From Motacilla alba alba (Eukaryota; Chordata; Aves; Passeriformes; Motacillidae), in NCBI RefSeq assembly GCF_015832195.1, contig NC_052033.1, positions 4,464,001 to 4,528,000 on the forward strand: DNA of 64,000 nt, given 5' to 3'. Within the stretch, counting starts at the first letter, position 1, and each line of letters begins with the position of its first letter. A model generated the notes under the pieces. The model searched no databases. It had not been told where the DNA came from and saw nothing but the letters and a program-made list of their open reading frames with translations. Shown in pieces: positions 1-11,250 of the stretch. Position numbers and translations under genes: made by a program.

Positions 1-720
1 ATGATGCACCTGCAGGTGCAGAAGGGGATGGTTTTCATTCACTGGCTTTTTGGGCTCTGACTTTCTGGTGCAGAATGATTTCATGATAAGGCTGTCCTGG
101 AGCTTGTCCTTCAGCTCAAATGCCAGGTGAGCAGGGCTGGGTGGGGTCAGAGGGGGAGCACATCTGTACTCTAAAGCAAGCAGCCCCCATGGCCTCAGGT
201 GTGCAGTGACAGCTCTGCCCTCTGGGGTCCTGCCTGGGCACACATCTGGGTGTGTCCCAGTCCTCCAGGGGTTGCCTGGGTGCACCGGGGCCAAGGCAGT
301 TCCCAGAGCTGCCTCCTGGAATGAGCCCCCTCATCCTCTCCCCTGTCCTGTCACAGAGCTTCCTGGCCTTGACAGGAGGACCGGAGAGTCTCTGCCCTGG
401 CCTTGTGAACAGCTTTGTGAGTCCTCTGCTGGAGCTGGATGTGCTTGTCCTGCTACACTGACCTCTGGGATGGGGAGCTCTGCAGCTCTGAAATTCTGGA
501 TGGTGTGAGGTAAGCATCTCTCCTGATTTCAGCTTGAGCAGGGCCACTGCAGTCTGTGTGATAAATGTGCAGCACCAGGGATCATCACATGTCTGCAGGC
601 CCCTGGAAGCTCTGAGCTGTGGGGTCTGAGCAGGCAGCTGGTGCCACACAGTGCCCCAGCAGTGCCCAGGATGAACACAGCCCTCTGAGCCAGGATGAAG
701 AAGGCAGAAGAGGTACTCAC
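1..720 (-). other. MYOCD: MYOCD intron 2, left part (runs off window)
   Basis: This sequence lies downstream of exon 2 on the minus strand. I looked for the next MYOCD exon, which should continue the Pro codon into an LK-P-FHEQ-like segment, and did not find it. The stretch at 10-136 has splice-like edges on the minus strand and is treated as a possible cassette exon in the findings. No QKI-type ACTAAY motif is visible in these 720 bases. Otherwise this is GC-rich unique sequence. Confidence 0.85.
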
Positions 721-786
721 GTGGCATGATGCCTTGGTCTGCCAGCTGCTCACGGGTCCTTCTCTGCTGGAGCCGGAGCTGTAAAA
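721..786 (-). CDS. MYOCD: Myocardin, coding exon 2 (residues 19-41)
   Basis: Seen: on the minus strand a CT-rich tract ending in CAG is followed by 66 bases of open frame and then a strong donor (CAC|GTGAGT). The first two bases (TT) complete a Val codon begun by exon 1. The exon then reads LQLRLQQRRTREQLADQG followed by IMP, and its last base (C) starts the next Pro codon. Known: this is the conserved N-terminal block of the myocardin/MRTF family, just ahead of the first RPEL actin-binding motif. Human myocardin, from memory, has RRTQEQLANQGIIPP here and MRTF-B has RRTREQLVDQGIMPP, so this exon alone could be either. The linked exon 1 decides for MYOCD. Myocardin is a nuclear SRF co-activator that drives cardiac and smooth-muscle genes through CArG boxes. 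Later exons lie beyond the left edge. Confidence 0.93.
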
Positions 787-788
787 CT

Positions 789-802
789 GAGAGAGAGAGA
801 GA
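789..802 (+). repeat. (GA)7 microsatellite forming the exon 2 polypyrimidine tract
   Basis: Seven GA units on the plus strand read as (TC)n on the minus strand. They end in the CAG acceptor of MYOCD exon 2, so a simple repeat supplies the polypyrimidine tract of this splice site. Confidence 0.9.
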
Positions 803-3800
803 GTGTCAGGGACGGGGGCAGGATTGCACAGGGACAAAGTGTGTAGGGTTTTTGTGTGGCACAGAGGTCTGGCACTGATCCCTGCTGCTGCTGGACCAGC
901 TTTGTGAACAATTTAGCTCATCCCATCGCCCTGGGAATCATGCCTGTTCTTTGAGTCGGGGTCATATTCTACATCTTTGGTTTTGCAAATTTGTCTTTGG
1001 GAGGACACTCGTATCACAAGGTAAAACACAAAGCTCAGTTCCCTGCTTTCCTGCTGGAAGCTCAGTACAGCTTGCCATGACTACAGACACCTCAGCCACC
1101 ACATCAGCACACACGTCCCTGCCCACCAGCACAGCCCCAGGCTGCTTCTCCTCAGCTGCCTGGAATGAGCTGGGGTTGGAAGGAAAAGAAAAGCAAGAAC
1201 AGCATTTTTGTCCTTGGGAGCAACCTGCTCTGCCAACAGCTCATGTCTACAGCACAGCTTTCCTGGGATGTGGGATGGAGCTGAAAAATAATCCCTTCCA
1301 GAGCAGTCCCCAAAGCATGGGGCTCCCTGAGATGCCATTGCTTGTGACTTTTCCATGTCCTCTGTACAAACCATGTTTCACATTCAGAGCAAATGTTTAG
1401 CGAAGGCTTCCTATGGGACAATGATCTCCTGCCAAATTCCAGCACTTCTTTGGACACCAAAGATAAATTCTTGCTGTGAGGGAAAAATGTAGCCTTCAGC
1501 ATGTGGTAAAGTCTGTGTGTGTGCTGCTCTTCTGAACCCAGGGTGAAGCTGGTGGCTGACCTTGCTGCCAGGGGGGTTGTAACCCTCCTCTGCCCCATGG
1601 CACCATCCTCACCCTCACCATCCTCATGTGGACATGGATTTAGACCCTCACTCTCAGGGTACCTACACTGCACCCAGTTCTCTGCAGAAGTCATCCCCCT
1701 GAGGGACCTTCAAAACCAAACAGGACAGTCCCTGCCCTGGGAATGCCTGTGTTTCCTGCTGGGCTATGCAGGCAGGTTAAAGGTGATCAGCTCCTGGCTG
1801 GGGTCTCACACAGGGTGAACTGTACTCCACTTTCTCTGCACAGAACCTTCTCTGTTGCTGCTCACAATACTGTGCAGAGCTTGGCACTTTTCCTGAGGAA
1901 GAGATGGATCCTTATGGAATAGGTGAGCTAAGGGAGGTCAAAAACTGTCCAAGAATAAAACCAATCTGTCGCTCACCCAAGAATGGTTCTCTACTCCCCT
2001 AGTCCTGGTCCAGTGTCCCAGGCTTTAGAGCATCCTGCCTTCAACTGAGGCAATTCACACACAACATCACATTATGGACAGGAACCAGAGACAGCAAAGC
2101 CTTCTCCAGTCACACACACCACCCTGCCAAGGACACAGCAGTGCCCCATCAGGCTGTAAAATATCCCGAGTGAGGATTCTCCATCACTTCCCTTCACAGC
2201 TCCCACGGGTGCCAAATTATTTGCACCATTTCACTCCAGCTTCCGACACAGCCAGCCCAAGTGCTGTGCCCCATCCACACAGGCAAGGGGATTCCAACAG
2301 TCTGTGCATTCAGAGCCCACATTCCCTGCTGCTCCTGCTTAATTCACAGCCCTTCCTAGCAAACAAACAATTCACCAGCCCCCTGGAGCAGCCAGCTGCC
2401 AGCCAGGCTGGTGAGGAGAAAAAGGAGAGGGTACAAATCCCCCTGGAGCATAGCTGGGAAGGTGATGATGATTTCCTGTGTGGTGGGTGTAGGATTCATC
2501 ATCTGCCCTGCTGCAAGGAGTGATGAAAACCTGTGGGTCTCACTGCCACAGCTCTCCCACTGCAGGAGCAGCATTTGGGCAGCCAGATCCCCCAAATCCC
2601 ACTGTCCTCCAGAGCAGGGCACAGGCTGGGGGTTCCCCACACTGCAGCTGGTCCGTGCTCCCCCTCCCAGCCTTTCCTCTGCCTCCTGCCCTGTGGAGAG
2701 ACTGGCACAGTCTGGGACTATGGAATGATAATTTTATGCGAGGAGGAAAGGTCCAGTTTGGTTTTTGTGCTGAGGGGTAGAAAGGCTGTGACCCAGCAAT
2801 GTCACCCACTGCTCTGGGGTGAGAGCCAAGCAATTCCATGGGCAGGTCACCTCCCCTGGACAGGGAGCTCATCCTGGGCCATGCTGAGCTTACAAACCTC
2901 CTCAAGTCTGGCCCATCCTTCAGCTAAAGGGCAAGGAGGAAAATTTTATCCAGCCTTGTCTGTTCAGGGCATGCTGTCAGATAATGTGAGGACAGGCCAA
3001 TGCAAGTGCCAGCCACTTCCAGGAGCAGCACACCCTCAACAGTTGAAAGAGTTACTTCAGCCACCAAATATTCATCCCAGTCTGGACCTCCTCATGCAGT
3101 AGGATGCATGACTTGACTCCCAAATATTTCTATGGACTTCCAAAACCTGTTGCAAACCATCTAAAGGAACATAATGGACGGTGTCAGGCAAAAAATGCTG
3201 AACATCCCTGCACGAGAGGGAAGCAGCCTCTGAGGCAGTGCTGCAGCTTGGCAGATGCCAGCTTAGGGCTTGCATCTTTCCCTTACAGTGCTTAAACCAG
3301 GGCTGCAGGAGCCCCTGGCACCACCCAAACCACCATTTAGCTGCTTCTTTCCTCAGAGCTGTGTCTGACCCCAGCTGCATTCCTTTCCTCTTCCTTTGCT
3401 GCATGTCTGGAGGCCTGAGTGCTGCATGGGAATTACATTTTCATGACCATTCTCATTTTTCAAGGGAACTGCTCTGCTAACACTTCAGAGGAACATTTAT
3501 CATACGAAAAGTGGTGGCTGGAGCACTGAAGAGACAATTTTGGTCCCACCCCCCATCCTTGTTGCCTGCCTGCAGCAGTTTGGATGGTGAGAAGTGCCAG
3601 CCAGGGAGCAGCCATGCAGCCTGCTCATCCTGTGCCACCACCAGCTGAGAGACACCTTTCTTTCAGCAATCCTGCTCCCTCCTGGGGTACCTCACAATGA
3701 GAAACACTCCCAGGATGATGAGAGATGTGGCAGACCTATGCCAGTGAATTTGCTCATGAACTTTTTCTGTTAGAAATACTCCTCACTTCTCTGCTAGCAC

Positions 3801-4660
3801 CAAGTCCCAGTCACTGATATTGGCTTCCAGAAATGTCCTGTGCAGGAGGGCCGTGGCAGTGGTGCAAACAAGACCTCCTGGCATCAGTCACAGCTGCCTC
3901 TGATGGCCCAAGCTTTGAGCACTGCCTGTGACTTGCAGTTGTGTCATCCTCCTCTCCAGGAGCTGACCTCAGAGCTGCAGGAAGCTCAGGGAACAGCTTG
4001 GCCCTTGCCTGGCCTGGTGATACACAGAAAAGACACGTTCAAATCTTCTCTCCACCCCAGGAACAGGCAGATCTGGCATCTCCTTCAGCCTGTGAGGACC
4101 TTTTGAGTCTGGTGCTCAGCAGACAATCAGGATGGGATGGGATTTTATCACCTTCATCAGAGGATCCCCTCACTGGGGCATTGCCAGAGCACTCCAGCCC
4201 CATCCTGTCCTTGGGGAACTGGCTGAGCAGCCCAGGGGGCTGACCAGCACGAGGCACCTGTCCCATGGGGTGGGGGAAGTGCCCTCCTCAGGGGGTTCAG
4301 GACTGGGACAGGCAGGCAAAGCCACAGCTGACCTGCCCTCGTGTTGGGGCTGCTCTGTCACCAAGGAGGAGACCACTGAAAAAGCAGCAGCAAGTCACTG
4401 TCCCTTCTGCCACCAGCAGCTTGCTCCTGCCCTGGTGGCTCAGTTTGGGGTTTGGGGAGTGTGAGCACCTCGGTGGTGCACAGCATGGGGACAGCTCTGC
4501 TGGGGTGGCAACAATTTGGGAGTGGGGAGAGGGGACTCCTGGTGGCAACAGCAGCAGTTTTGTTGCCCACCAAGCAGCAGCTGAGCAAAGGTGAAACACG
4601 TGGCCATGGTGTGGACCAGAGGAAGCTGGTGACCTGCCCCTGACTGCCAGAAAGTGGCCC

Positions 4661-4745
4661 TGGAATCAGAGGATATCCAGAGCTGGAAGGGACCCACAAG
4701 GTTCATCAAGTCCAACTCCTGGCCTTGTTTTGGACCCAGCCCCCT
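4661..4745 (-). mobile_element. CR1 LINE 3'-end remnant
   Basis: The plus strand reads as the reverse complement of a CR1 3' end, with the recognisable pieces GAATCAGAG, GCTGGAAGGGACCCACAAGG and TCCAACTCCTGGCC. It is a short 5'-truncated copy inside MYOCD intron 1, as usual for CR1. Confidence 0.8.
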
Positions 4746-4781
4746 CTGAAAGGCAGGACTGCTGCTGGCTGTGAGACTGGC

Positions 4782-4829
4782 TTTCCATTTAAAAACTGTG
4801 AGCTATTTCCATTTAAAAACTGAGCTATT
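4782..4829 (+). repeat. 24-bp direct duplication
   Basis: Two adjacent copies of a unit beginning TTTCCATTTAAAAACTG, starting at 4782 and 4806. The copies differ by a two-base TG insertion. Confidence 0.85.
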
Positions 4830-5873
4830 GTGTGAGCCTGCTGGGGAAGGGGAGCTGCCCTGTGGGCTCCTTTCAGTGTCCCAAGGTCCCAGCAGGGCAG
4901 GATCAGGGCTGGCACTCTGGCAGGTTCAATCCTGCTGTTCGTGGCCCTCCCAGGACTGTGTCTGCTCCTCTGAGCAGGAGTCAGCTCTCAAAGCAGATGT
5001 GGGCAGGGCCAGGGGCTCCTTCCCAGCCAGGCTGGCATCAAACTCCAGCCTGGAGTGATTCTGAGTGGGTGACAAGCCAGCCAGCCTCCTTGGTGCTGCC
5101 ACAGCAGGGTCTCACAGGACTTTTCTGGAGCTGCTGTTTTGCAAAAACACCTTGACCAAACTTTGTCTTGAGCCCCTCCGTGGATCTCAGCCCATCTGCT
5201 CTGCCCATAGCCATGAGCCACAAAGTGATTTCTCTGTAACATCTCGTCTCCAGGCCTGTGTTATCCTCAACATGACCTCTGTGGGACCTGTGTGAACAGA
5301 GATGAAGCTGGAAATGGCACTGCTCAGCCATGGACAGTCCTTTCCCAGGTGGGCACTGCTTTATCTCTGCCTGTGATGTCACTTCAGAGCTGGGAGCATT
5401 TTACTTCTAACAGACAAATGTGCTACAAATGTGTGTGTTAGCTGGGAGACTGCACTGAAAAATCTCTACTGTGGGTGAGAACTGCATTTCTAACCCCAAG
5501 TCCAGATCTTCAGGTACCTTGGAAGAGACACTAGGTTAGCACAGCTGGCTAGCAAGGAGCCCAGAACTCCAAATGGGCACAACCAGCTGTGAAATCCCTT
5601 TGAATCCATCATGAAGTGCAACTCCAACCTCACCATGGTCCTGAGAACAGGCTCTCCCCTTGGAGTCACCCCTCCAGCACCCCCATGAGCAGCCCAGACA
5701 GATGTGTGCTACAACACATGCTTGACTGACAAAGAAACATTTGACTGCCCATTAAAACACCGAGGGACGAGATGCCAGAAAAACGAAACCAAGCACAAAC
5801 TGATCCACATCAAATCAGTGTTTTACAAAAACTTCACCAAAGAGCCTCATCAGCTACAGCAAAGCCGTGTTTG

Positions 5874-5874
<1 letters not shown>

Positions 5875-5918
<44 letters not shown>
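5875..5918 (+). repeat. (AC)22 microsatellite
   Basis: Uninterrupted AC dinucleotide run of 44 bases in MYOCD intron 1. Its length and purity make it very likely polymorphic. Confidence 0.98.
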
Positions 5919-5923
<5 letters not shown>

Positions 5924-8900
5924 GACCTGTATGAGTTCATGATCTGAGAGGAAACACAGGCGCATGCTTTATCTTTGGACACCAAGAAAATCAAAATAAA
6001 GGTTCTGCCAAAACGCCTGGCCAAACACCCTACCAAGACCTATTCTCTTCTGCCTTTATTGACCTGCTGATTTTGGTCCAAATCACTCTGGCCACTGGAG
6101 GCAGACGGAATAAATTCCTCTCCCATCTCAGTTTCATTCAAGCCCTATGTGTAAGCAGGAATTCTTTCCTCCATGGAGCCAGGCAAGTCTCCTCTGCAAA
6201 CCCACACCCATGTGTCCACAATTAGGTCTTGGTACCCCATGCCAAGCCATGCAGAGCCTTATTTATAATGTTAAACTTTCACTTCTCACCAATTATCTGA
6301 ACTACCACTGAAGTTAGGCAGATGTTGGCCTTGTAAGCTCTTTCCATGTAGCTGCAAAAAAAAAGGTCAGGGCTAAGGCTGGATCTGCATTTGTCAGCTT
6401 TGTTTGCTTTGTCTGATGCCAAAGCTTCTCCACTGCTGGAGGACAACTGGTTTGTACTCAGAGCAAGAGCTCACATAAATGATAATCTCTGGGAAGAGTT
6501 AAATGTGTTTCTGGAACAGCACTTCCATGTCCCATTGATTTAGTGCAATCCCATTGATAGTTGGATCGTATGGGACAGCATGGCAGACTTGAAGAATCAT
6601 CATTCCTGCAAAATTTGTCAGGATGACCTCAGATCAGAATATTTATCTTTGGCCAAACAGACAAAATAAAGAGGCACAAAGCTCCTTGAGGAAGGGAAGC
6701 AGGACCCTGCAGGACTGCAGCGTGGTGGTGATATTCCCTCTCCTCTGGAGCAGTTCAATGCCTGGCTCTGGGAGAGCCACTGTCCCTCCTCATGGCACAG
6801 CTGTGCTGGTCCTTCACTGGGACCACTGGAGAGACAAGAACAGCAGAAACTGCCGTGGCACTCAAGGGATGATTGCTGGGCATGCTGAGAAAAGCCACAG
6901 CCACCACCACAGCAGCCTTTCCTGGATAAACACGCTTCTGCTTGCTGCTGATGCTGCTGGATGGAAGTGAGGGACAGGAGAGCTGACCCTGGAGCCACAC
7001 CAGTGCCACCATCTTCTAGCTGCCACCTCCTTGCTCCACTTTCTGCCTGGTGCATAACACAGAGACCAAAGTGATTCTGGGAGGAAGAAACAACAAGTGA
7101 TGTGTCTCCAGCTCCCCCAAACACACTCGCATAGCTCCTTCAGCTGCTCAGCGTGTGCAGGCCAGGGAGAGACAGCAGAAGTTTAGTTATTAAGATTTAC
7201 TTCAGCCCTCTTTAATATTGGCCTGGAATCCTTCAAAACGGATTCAGACTCATCATGAGTCATGGAGCACAGCTAATCCTTCCCAAACCTGGGGAGCAAA
7301 CAGCCTCACACCTGCTGGCTGAGGAGTGTTTCCAAAATGATGGAGCACGGCTCAGCGTGGCTCCTTGGGGCTTGGCATTTTGGGGCTGATCCTCTGCCTC
7401 TGTGCAAGCTACACAGCTCTGGAACTGCTGCTGTCCCCTCTCACAGCCCCTGAGCCATGCAAGACAGTGTGGGGCACAGCCATGGGCTGTTTGAAGCGTT
7501 CAACCCTCTTCCAATCGAATGGAGGATGGTAAATCAGAGCTCTGCACCTCCCACCATCCCCGTGGGGCTTTACAGCTGACAAAGCCTGCACGCAGAGCAG
7601 GGACACCATGGGAAACTGTGCCACAGAGACTTTGCAAATAAAAGATATTCCATTAAATGTCAGCTTTTTGTTCTCTGTTCCCCGTGTTATTAAAAATCCA
7701 GCACAGACTGAAAGCTGCTTTGTTGGCTTATTTGGGATTCTCAGCATCCTGGTCTCCTCCCTCACCACACTCTGTGACAAACCAGGGCTGTGCTGTGGCC
7801 ACGTCCCACGTTAGCAGCAGTCACAGCCCTGGGGACGGCGAGGTGCAGACAGCATTTGGGATGTTGGTGAGCCCAGCTCCAACAAAATCAACAGGCAGAG
7901 AAATCTTGTCAAATGGGAAGCCTGCCTTTCACCAGGCCATAGCACGGGATAGCAGTTGTGGGAATAAATCATGAACCAAAGAATGCCCCACAAATTAACT
8001 GTCCTAGAAATGCTGAAAGGCACGAGAATTTATGGATGCAAATACCCACAAAGTTTACTTTTCCTGGAGAATCATTTGAAAAATATGTTTAGAGAGCCCG
8101 CTGTTGGTTCCATAATAAAGCCAGCTTACAAATAAACCAGAAATGAGCCTTAAAAACAATCCTGGTTCATTTGAAAAGAATGCAGAGACAATGCACAGCC
8201 CGTCCTCCACTCCTCAGGGAGGTGGCAGTGTTGCTTTGTACATGCTGGAGGAATTGTTACAGACTGAGATTTTTTTCAAATGAACAGCAGTGTACCATAA
8301 TATACCAACAAAATTTAAGGAATGACTTAATCTAATGAAATGTAAGATCAGAGCGATATGGAAACCACACCAAAGACCTGGACCAAGGCTTTGTATAATT
8401 CAGCCAGACTAGGACACTTGTGTTTGCACACACACTCTGGGGTTTTCAACCAATTGCCAACTTTGTATTTGCTGAGAAAACAAAGTTTAAGTTGACCACC
8501 CAGCTATCTAAGAGATCCTGATAACACCACTCATGTCTCCCATCAGAACCATAAATCTCTCGTTTCATTATCGGCAATGAGTAAGGAGGCAGAAACACAC
8601 ACGGCGTGGGTGACATGCCAGAGCGGGTGCATGCTCCAACGTGACTGCCCTGCCTGCATTTAAAGCACCCCGTACAGCACATGCAGCTGATTTATCAGCA
8701 CATCCTCACAGATGGTATTCCCAGGGAGAACCTCACCTCTGGGAAGGTCAGAGAAAGCACCTTGAGAACCTTTTTTTTTTGGCATTACTGTTAAAATTTA
8801 CAAAACAGCAAGTCAGGATACCCACTTCCCAAGGAGAGCATACTTACTATAGATGCAGCCAGTGACTAGAGGCATGAACATCCAGCAGAGGGGCTGCTCT

Positions 8901-9608
8901 AGAAGCGACTGTCCCATAGTTCACCTTCACTCACCTTCACTCAGTGAATGTCCTCGGAGAAGCCCCTGCCTGGTGCTTCCCCTGCCTCACGAGCTGGAGG
9001 CATGTTTTACTGCAAACCCTCCGCGAGCGGCAATCAATTGTGTGCCTCTGGTTTTATTTCTCTGATGATGTCACTTTAAATACTTTTCATGTTCCATTTG
9101 TTATTTTTACTTCTAAAAATGACGCATTTCTTCAAATTCATTTTTCTCCAATTAGTCACAAGTTAACGGAACCAGCTCGGCTGCCTGCCTGTCAGAGAGG
9201 GTGTCAGGCCCATCCTCCCCGTGGTTATCCCACCCAGACCCACAGCAGCACCTGGAATATACGGACAGCATTAGGCACCTTGTTTATCCCAGATGCCCTT
9301 TTGGCTTCCTGCCCGAATCCTTCACAGCAGGGCCAGAGCAGGAGAACCGGGAGCTGCAGCTTCACCGAAATCAACCACAGGCATAAATCAAAGACAGTGA
9401 AAAACCAGGAGGAAAAAAAAGCAAGAGAGAGGAAGGAAGATGAGTCTCTCCACTTGTGGAACAGCCTCCGTAAGAGCAAAGCCCTGACAGCTCTACAACC
9501 CCTCGAGTCTTTTGCTCACATGCTGCTTCCCAACATTTAACGCAAAACACCGTGCCTACGGCTTGACAGAGAGAGAAGTTTCAAGAGAAATCCCAAGGTT
9601 TTCCCTAC

Positions 9609-9663
9609 CTGATCTGAACTTGCTCCGAATCAGCAAGGAGTGCTCAGACCCCAGGAGAGTCAT
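9609..9663 (-). CDS. MYOCD: Myocardin, coding exon 1 with start codon (residues 1-18)
   Basis: Seen: read on the minus strand, an ATG at 9663-9661 in good Kozak context (GTCACCATGA) opens a frame reading MTLLGSEHSLLIRSKFRS. One extra G is followed by the donor GTAGGG. Known: this matches, as far as I recall exactly, the first 18 residues of human myocardin (cardiac long isoform). The leftover G joins the TT of exon 2 to give Val, continuing into LQLRLQQ, so phase and sequence both fit. The exon extends upstream as 5' UTR for an unknown distance. The start is chosen by homology to the long isoform. The N-terminus is the part used by the cardiac isoform for MEF2 interaction; smooth-muscle isoforms start further downstream. 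No frameshift or lesion is visible. Confidence 0.96.
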
Positions 9664-10350
9664 GGTGACTCGGGCACCAGATCCAGCCGCCCCTCACTTA
9701 AACCATTAACTTCCTCCACAGGGAAAAGCCGACCAAAGCGTGGCTGGTGCTCAGGATTCATCCAGCTCTCCTGGACTCTCGGGGTGCTTTTACAGCCGGC
9801 TGGCAAGGAGCAGCAAGTGGCTTTGTAAGATTTGGTCCCATCCAGCAGTGACCCTGCACAGACACCGACTGCTCCCCCTGTGCTGTGTTGAACTAATTAA
9901 CGTGGAGCCAGCGGGAGCCTCCTCCCGCCCGGAGTTTACTACCAGCAGCTGGGTGTCCTGGCTGATGTCATCGTCTAGCGGGGAGCAGCGACTATCGGAA
10001 AGGGTCTTAGCAAAGACAGAAGTTTGATATCTGATCCTAATTACTACCGGCCGTACGCAGCCAATCCGGGCGCTCCCCGTCTCCGCCGGCTTTGGGAGCC
10101 GCTGGAAATATCAACAGAGCCGGGGCTTAACTCTTTGCAGCGTGGTGGGACACGGCTCCCGCACCTCCCCGGGGCTGGGGGGCTCAGCTCCCCAAGGCGA
10201 GGGAAGGGCTGGGGTCGGGACGAGTGTCCCGGCCGGAGGGTGGCTTTGGGAAGGTCGTTCCACCTGAGCGCTGCCTTGGATGCGCTCCCGGCCAGGGGGG
10301 CACAGGACTGCCCGCACGGATCAGGGGGCGAGCACGGGGCTGCTCAGGTG
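9664..10350 (-). promoter_or_regulatory. MYOCD: MYOCD 5' UTR and CpG-rich promoter region
   Basis: This is the sequence directly upstream of the MYOCD start codon. CpG density rises sharply from about 9900 to 10350, unlike the flanking DNA, which is typical of a CpG-island promoter. Visible motifs are an NKX2-type CACTTAA (9695-9701), an ATF/CREB-like TGATGTCATC (9963-9972), an AATTA-containing stretch near 9895, and a CCAAT box (10061-10065, plus orientation). No canonical TATA box is seen on the minus strand. The transcription start cannot be fixed from sequence and is probably between 9850 and 10100. The promoter role is inferred from position and CpG content; individual sites are unproven. 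Confidence 0.7.
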
Positions 10351-10477
10351 TCACCTGGGTGTCCCTGCTGCCACACAGGTGTGCCCAGAGCCGTGCTGCT
10401 CTGCGCACTCCTTTCCCGAGGGATAATCCACCTGGGATGCTCCCGTGTGCTGCGGGCACCCGGATGGTGCCCTGCTG

Positions 10478-11250
10478 TGCTGTGGCACACGGACACGGGG
10501 CATGGGATGCAGAGATGAGCTGTGGCACACGGACACGGGACATGGGATGCAGGGATGAGCTGTGGCACACGGACACGGGACATGGGAGGCAGGGATGAGC
10601 CTGGGCACACGGGATAGGCGAGACAGGGATGAGCCGGGGCACAAGGACACGGGACATGGGAGGCAGGGATGAGCCTGGGCACAAGGACACGGGACATGGG
10701 AGGCAGGGATGAGCAGTGGCACATGGACACGGGACATGGGAGGCAGGGATGAGCAGTGGCACACGGACATAGGGTATGGGAGGCAGGGATGAGCCTGGGC
10801 ACACGGACACGGGACATGGGAGGCAGGGATGAGCAGTGGCACATGGACACGGGGCATGGGAGGCAGGGATGAGCCTGGGCACACGGACACGGGACATGGG
10901 AGGCAGGGATGAGCAGTGGCACATGGACACGAGGTACGGGATGCAGAGATGAGCCTGGGCACACGGGATAGGCGAGGCAGGGATGAGCCTGGGCACACGG
11001 GCACGGGGTATGGGATGCAGAGATGAGCCCTGGCACACAGACATCGGACATGTGAGGCAGGGCTGAGCTGTGGCACACAGGATAGACAAGGCAGGGATGA
11101 GCCCTGGCACACGGGATAGGCAGGGCACAAGGATAGGCAAGGCTGAGCCTTGGCACACGGGCATGGGACATGCAAGGAAGAGCTGAGCCTTGGCACACAG
11201 ACACGGGACATGGCAGGGCTGAGCCTTGGCACACGGACACGGGCTTGTGA
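10478..11250 (+). repeat. 40-bp minisatellite, about 19 copies
   Basis: Tandem array with a 40-bp unit containing GATGAGC, TGGCACACGGACACGGG and ACATGGGAGGCAGG. Copies diverge mainly at the CTGTGG/CCTGGG/CAGTGG positions, and some are shortened to variants with GGGATAGGC, notably after 10595. The unit has no stop codon in any minus-strand frame. Because 40 leaves remainder 1 on division by 3, all three minus frames stay open for 340-450 codons, with a 40-residue protein period. These open frames are a by-product of the repeat. The array begins about 0.8 kb upstream of the MYOCD start codon. Confidence 0.95.

Larger units (their letters stand above)
787..9608 (-). other. MYOCD: MYOCD intron 1
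   Basis: This is the 8.8-kb intron between the two coding exons, bounded by GTAGGG at the high-coordinate end and (CT)nCAG at the low end. It holds an (AC)22 microsatellite, one CR1 remnant at 4661-4745, a 24-bp duplication at 4782-4829, and otherwise unique sequence. The part from about 7600 to 9160 is more AT-rich. It contains a TEAD-type GGAATG at 8319-8324, a CRE-like TGATGTCA near 9065 and several forkhead-like AT runs. It could contain conserved intronic elements, but I cannot align it. Open frames here lack family resemblance and look like chance. Confidence 0.9.

Noticed and set aside
75..126. Plus-strand exon-like segment with acceptor at 74 and strong donor CAG|GTGAGC at 126
   Set aside because: The only gene supported here is on the minus strand. 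The plus-strand reading has no neighbours or homology, so the donor match is probably chance.
721..786. Exon 2 as MRTFB or MRTFA rather than MYOCD
   Set aside because: The exon alone fits MRTFB almost as well, but the in-phase upstream exon is specific to myocardin.
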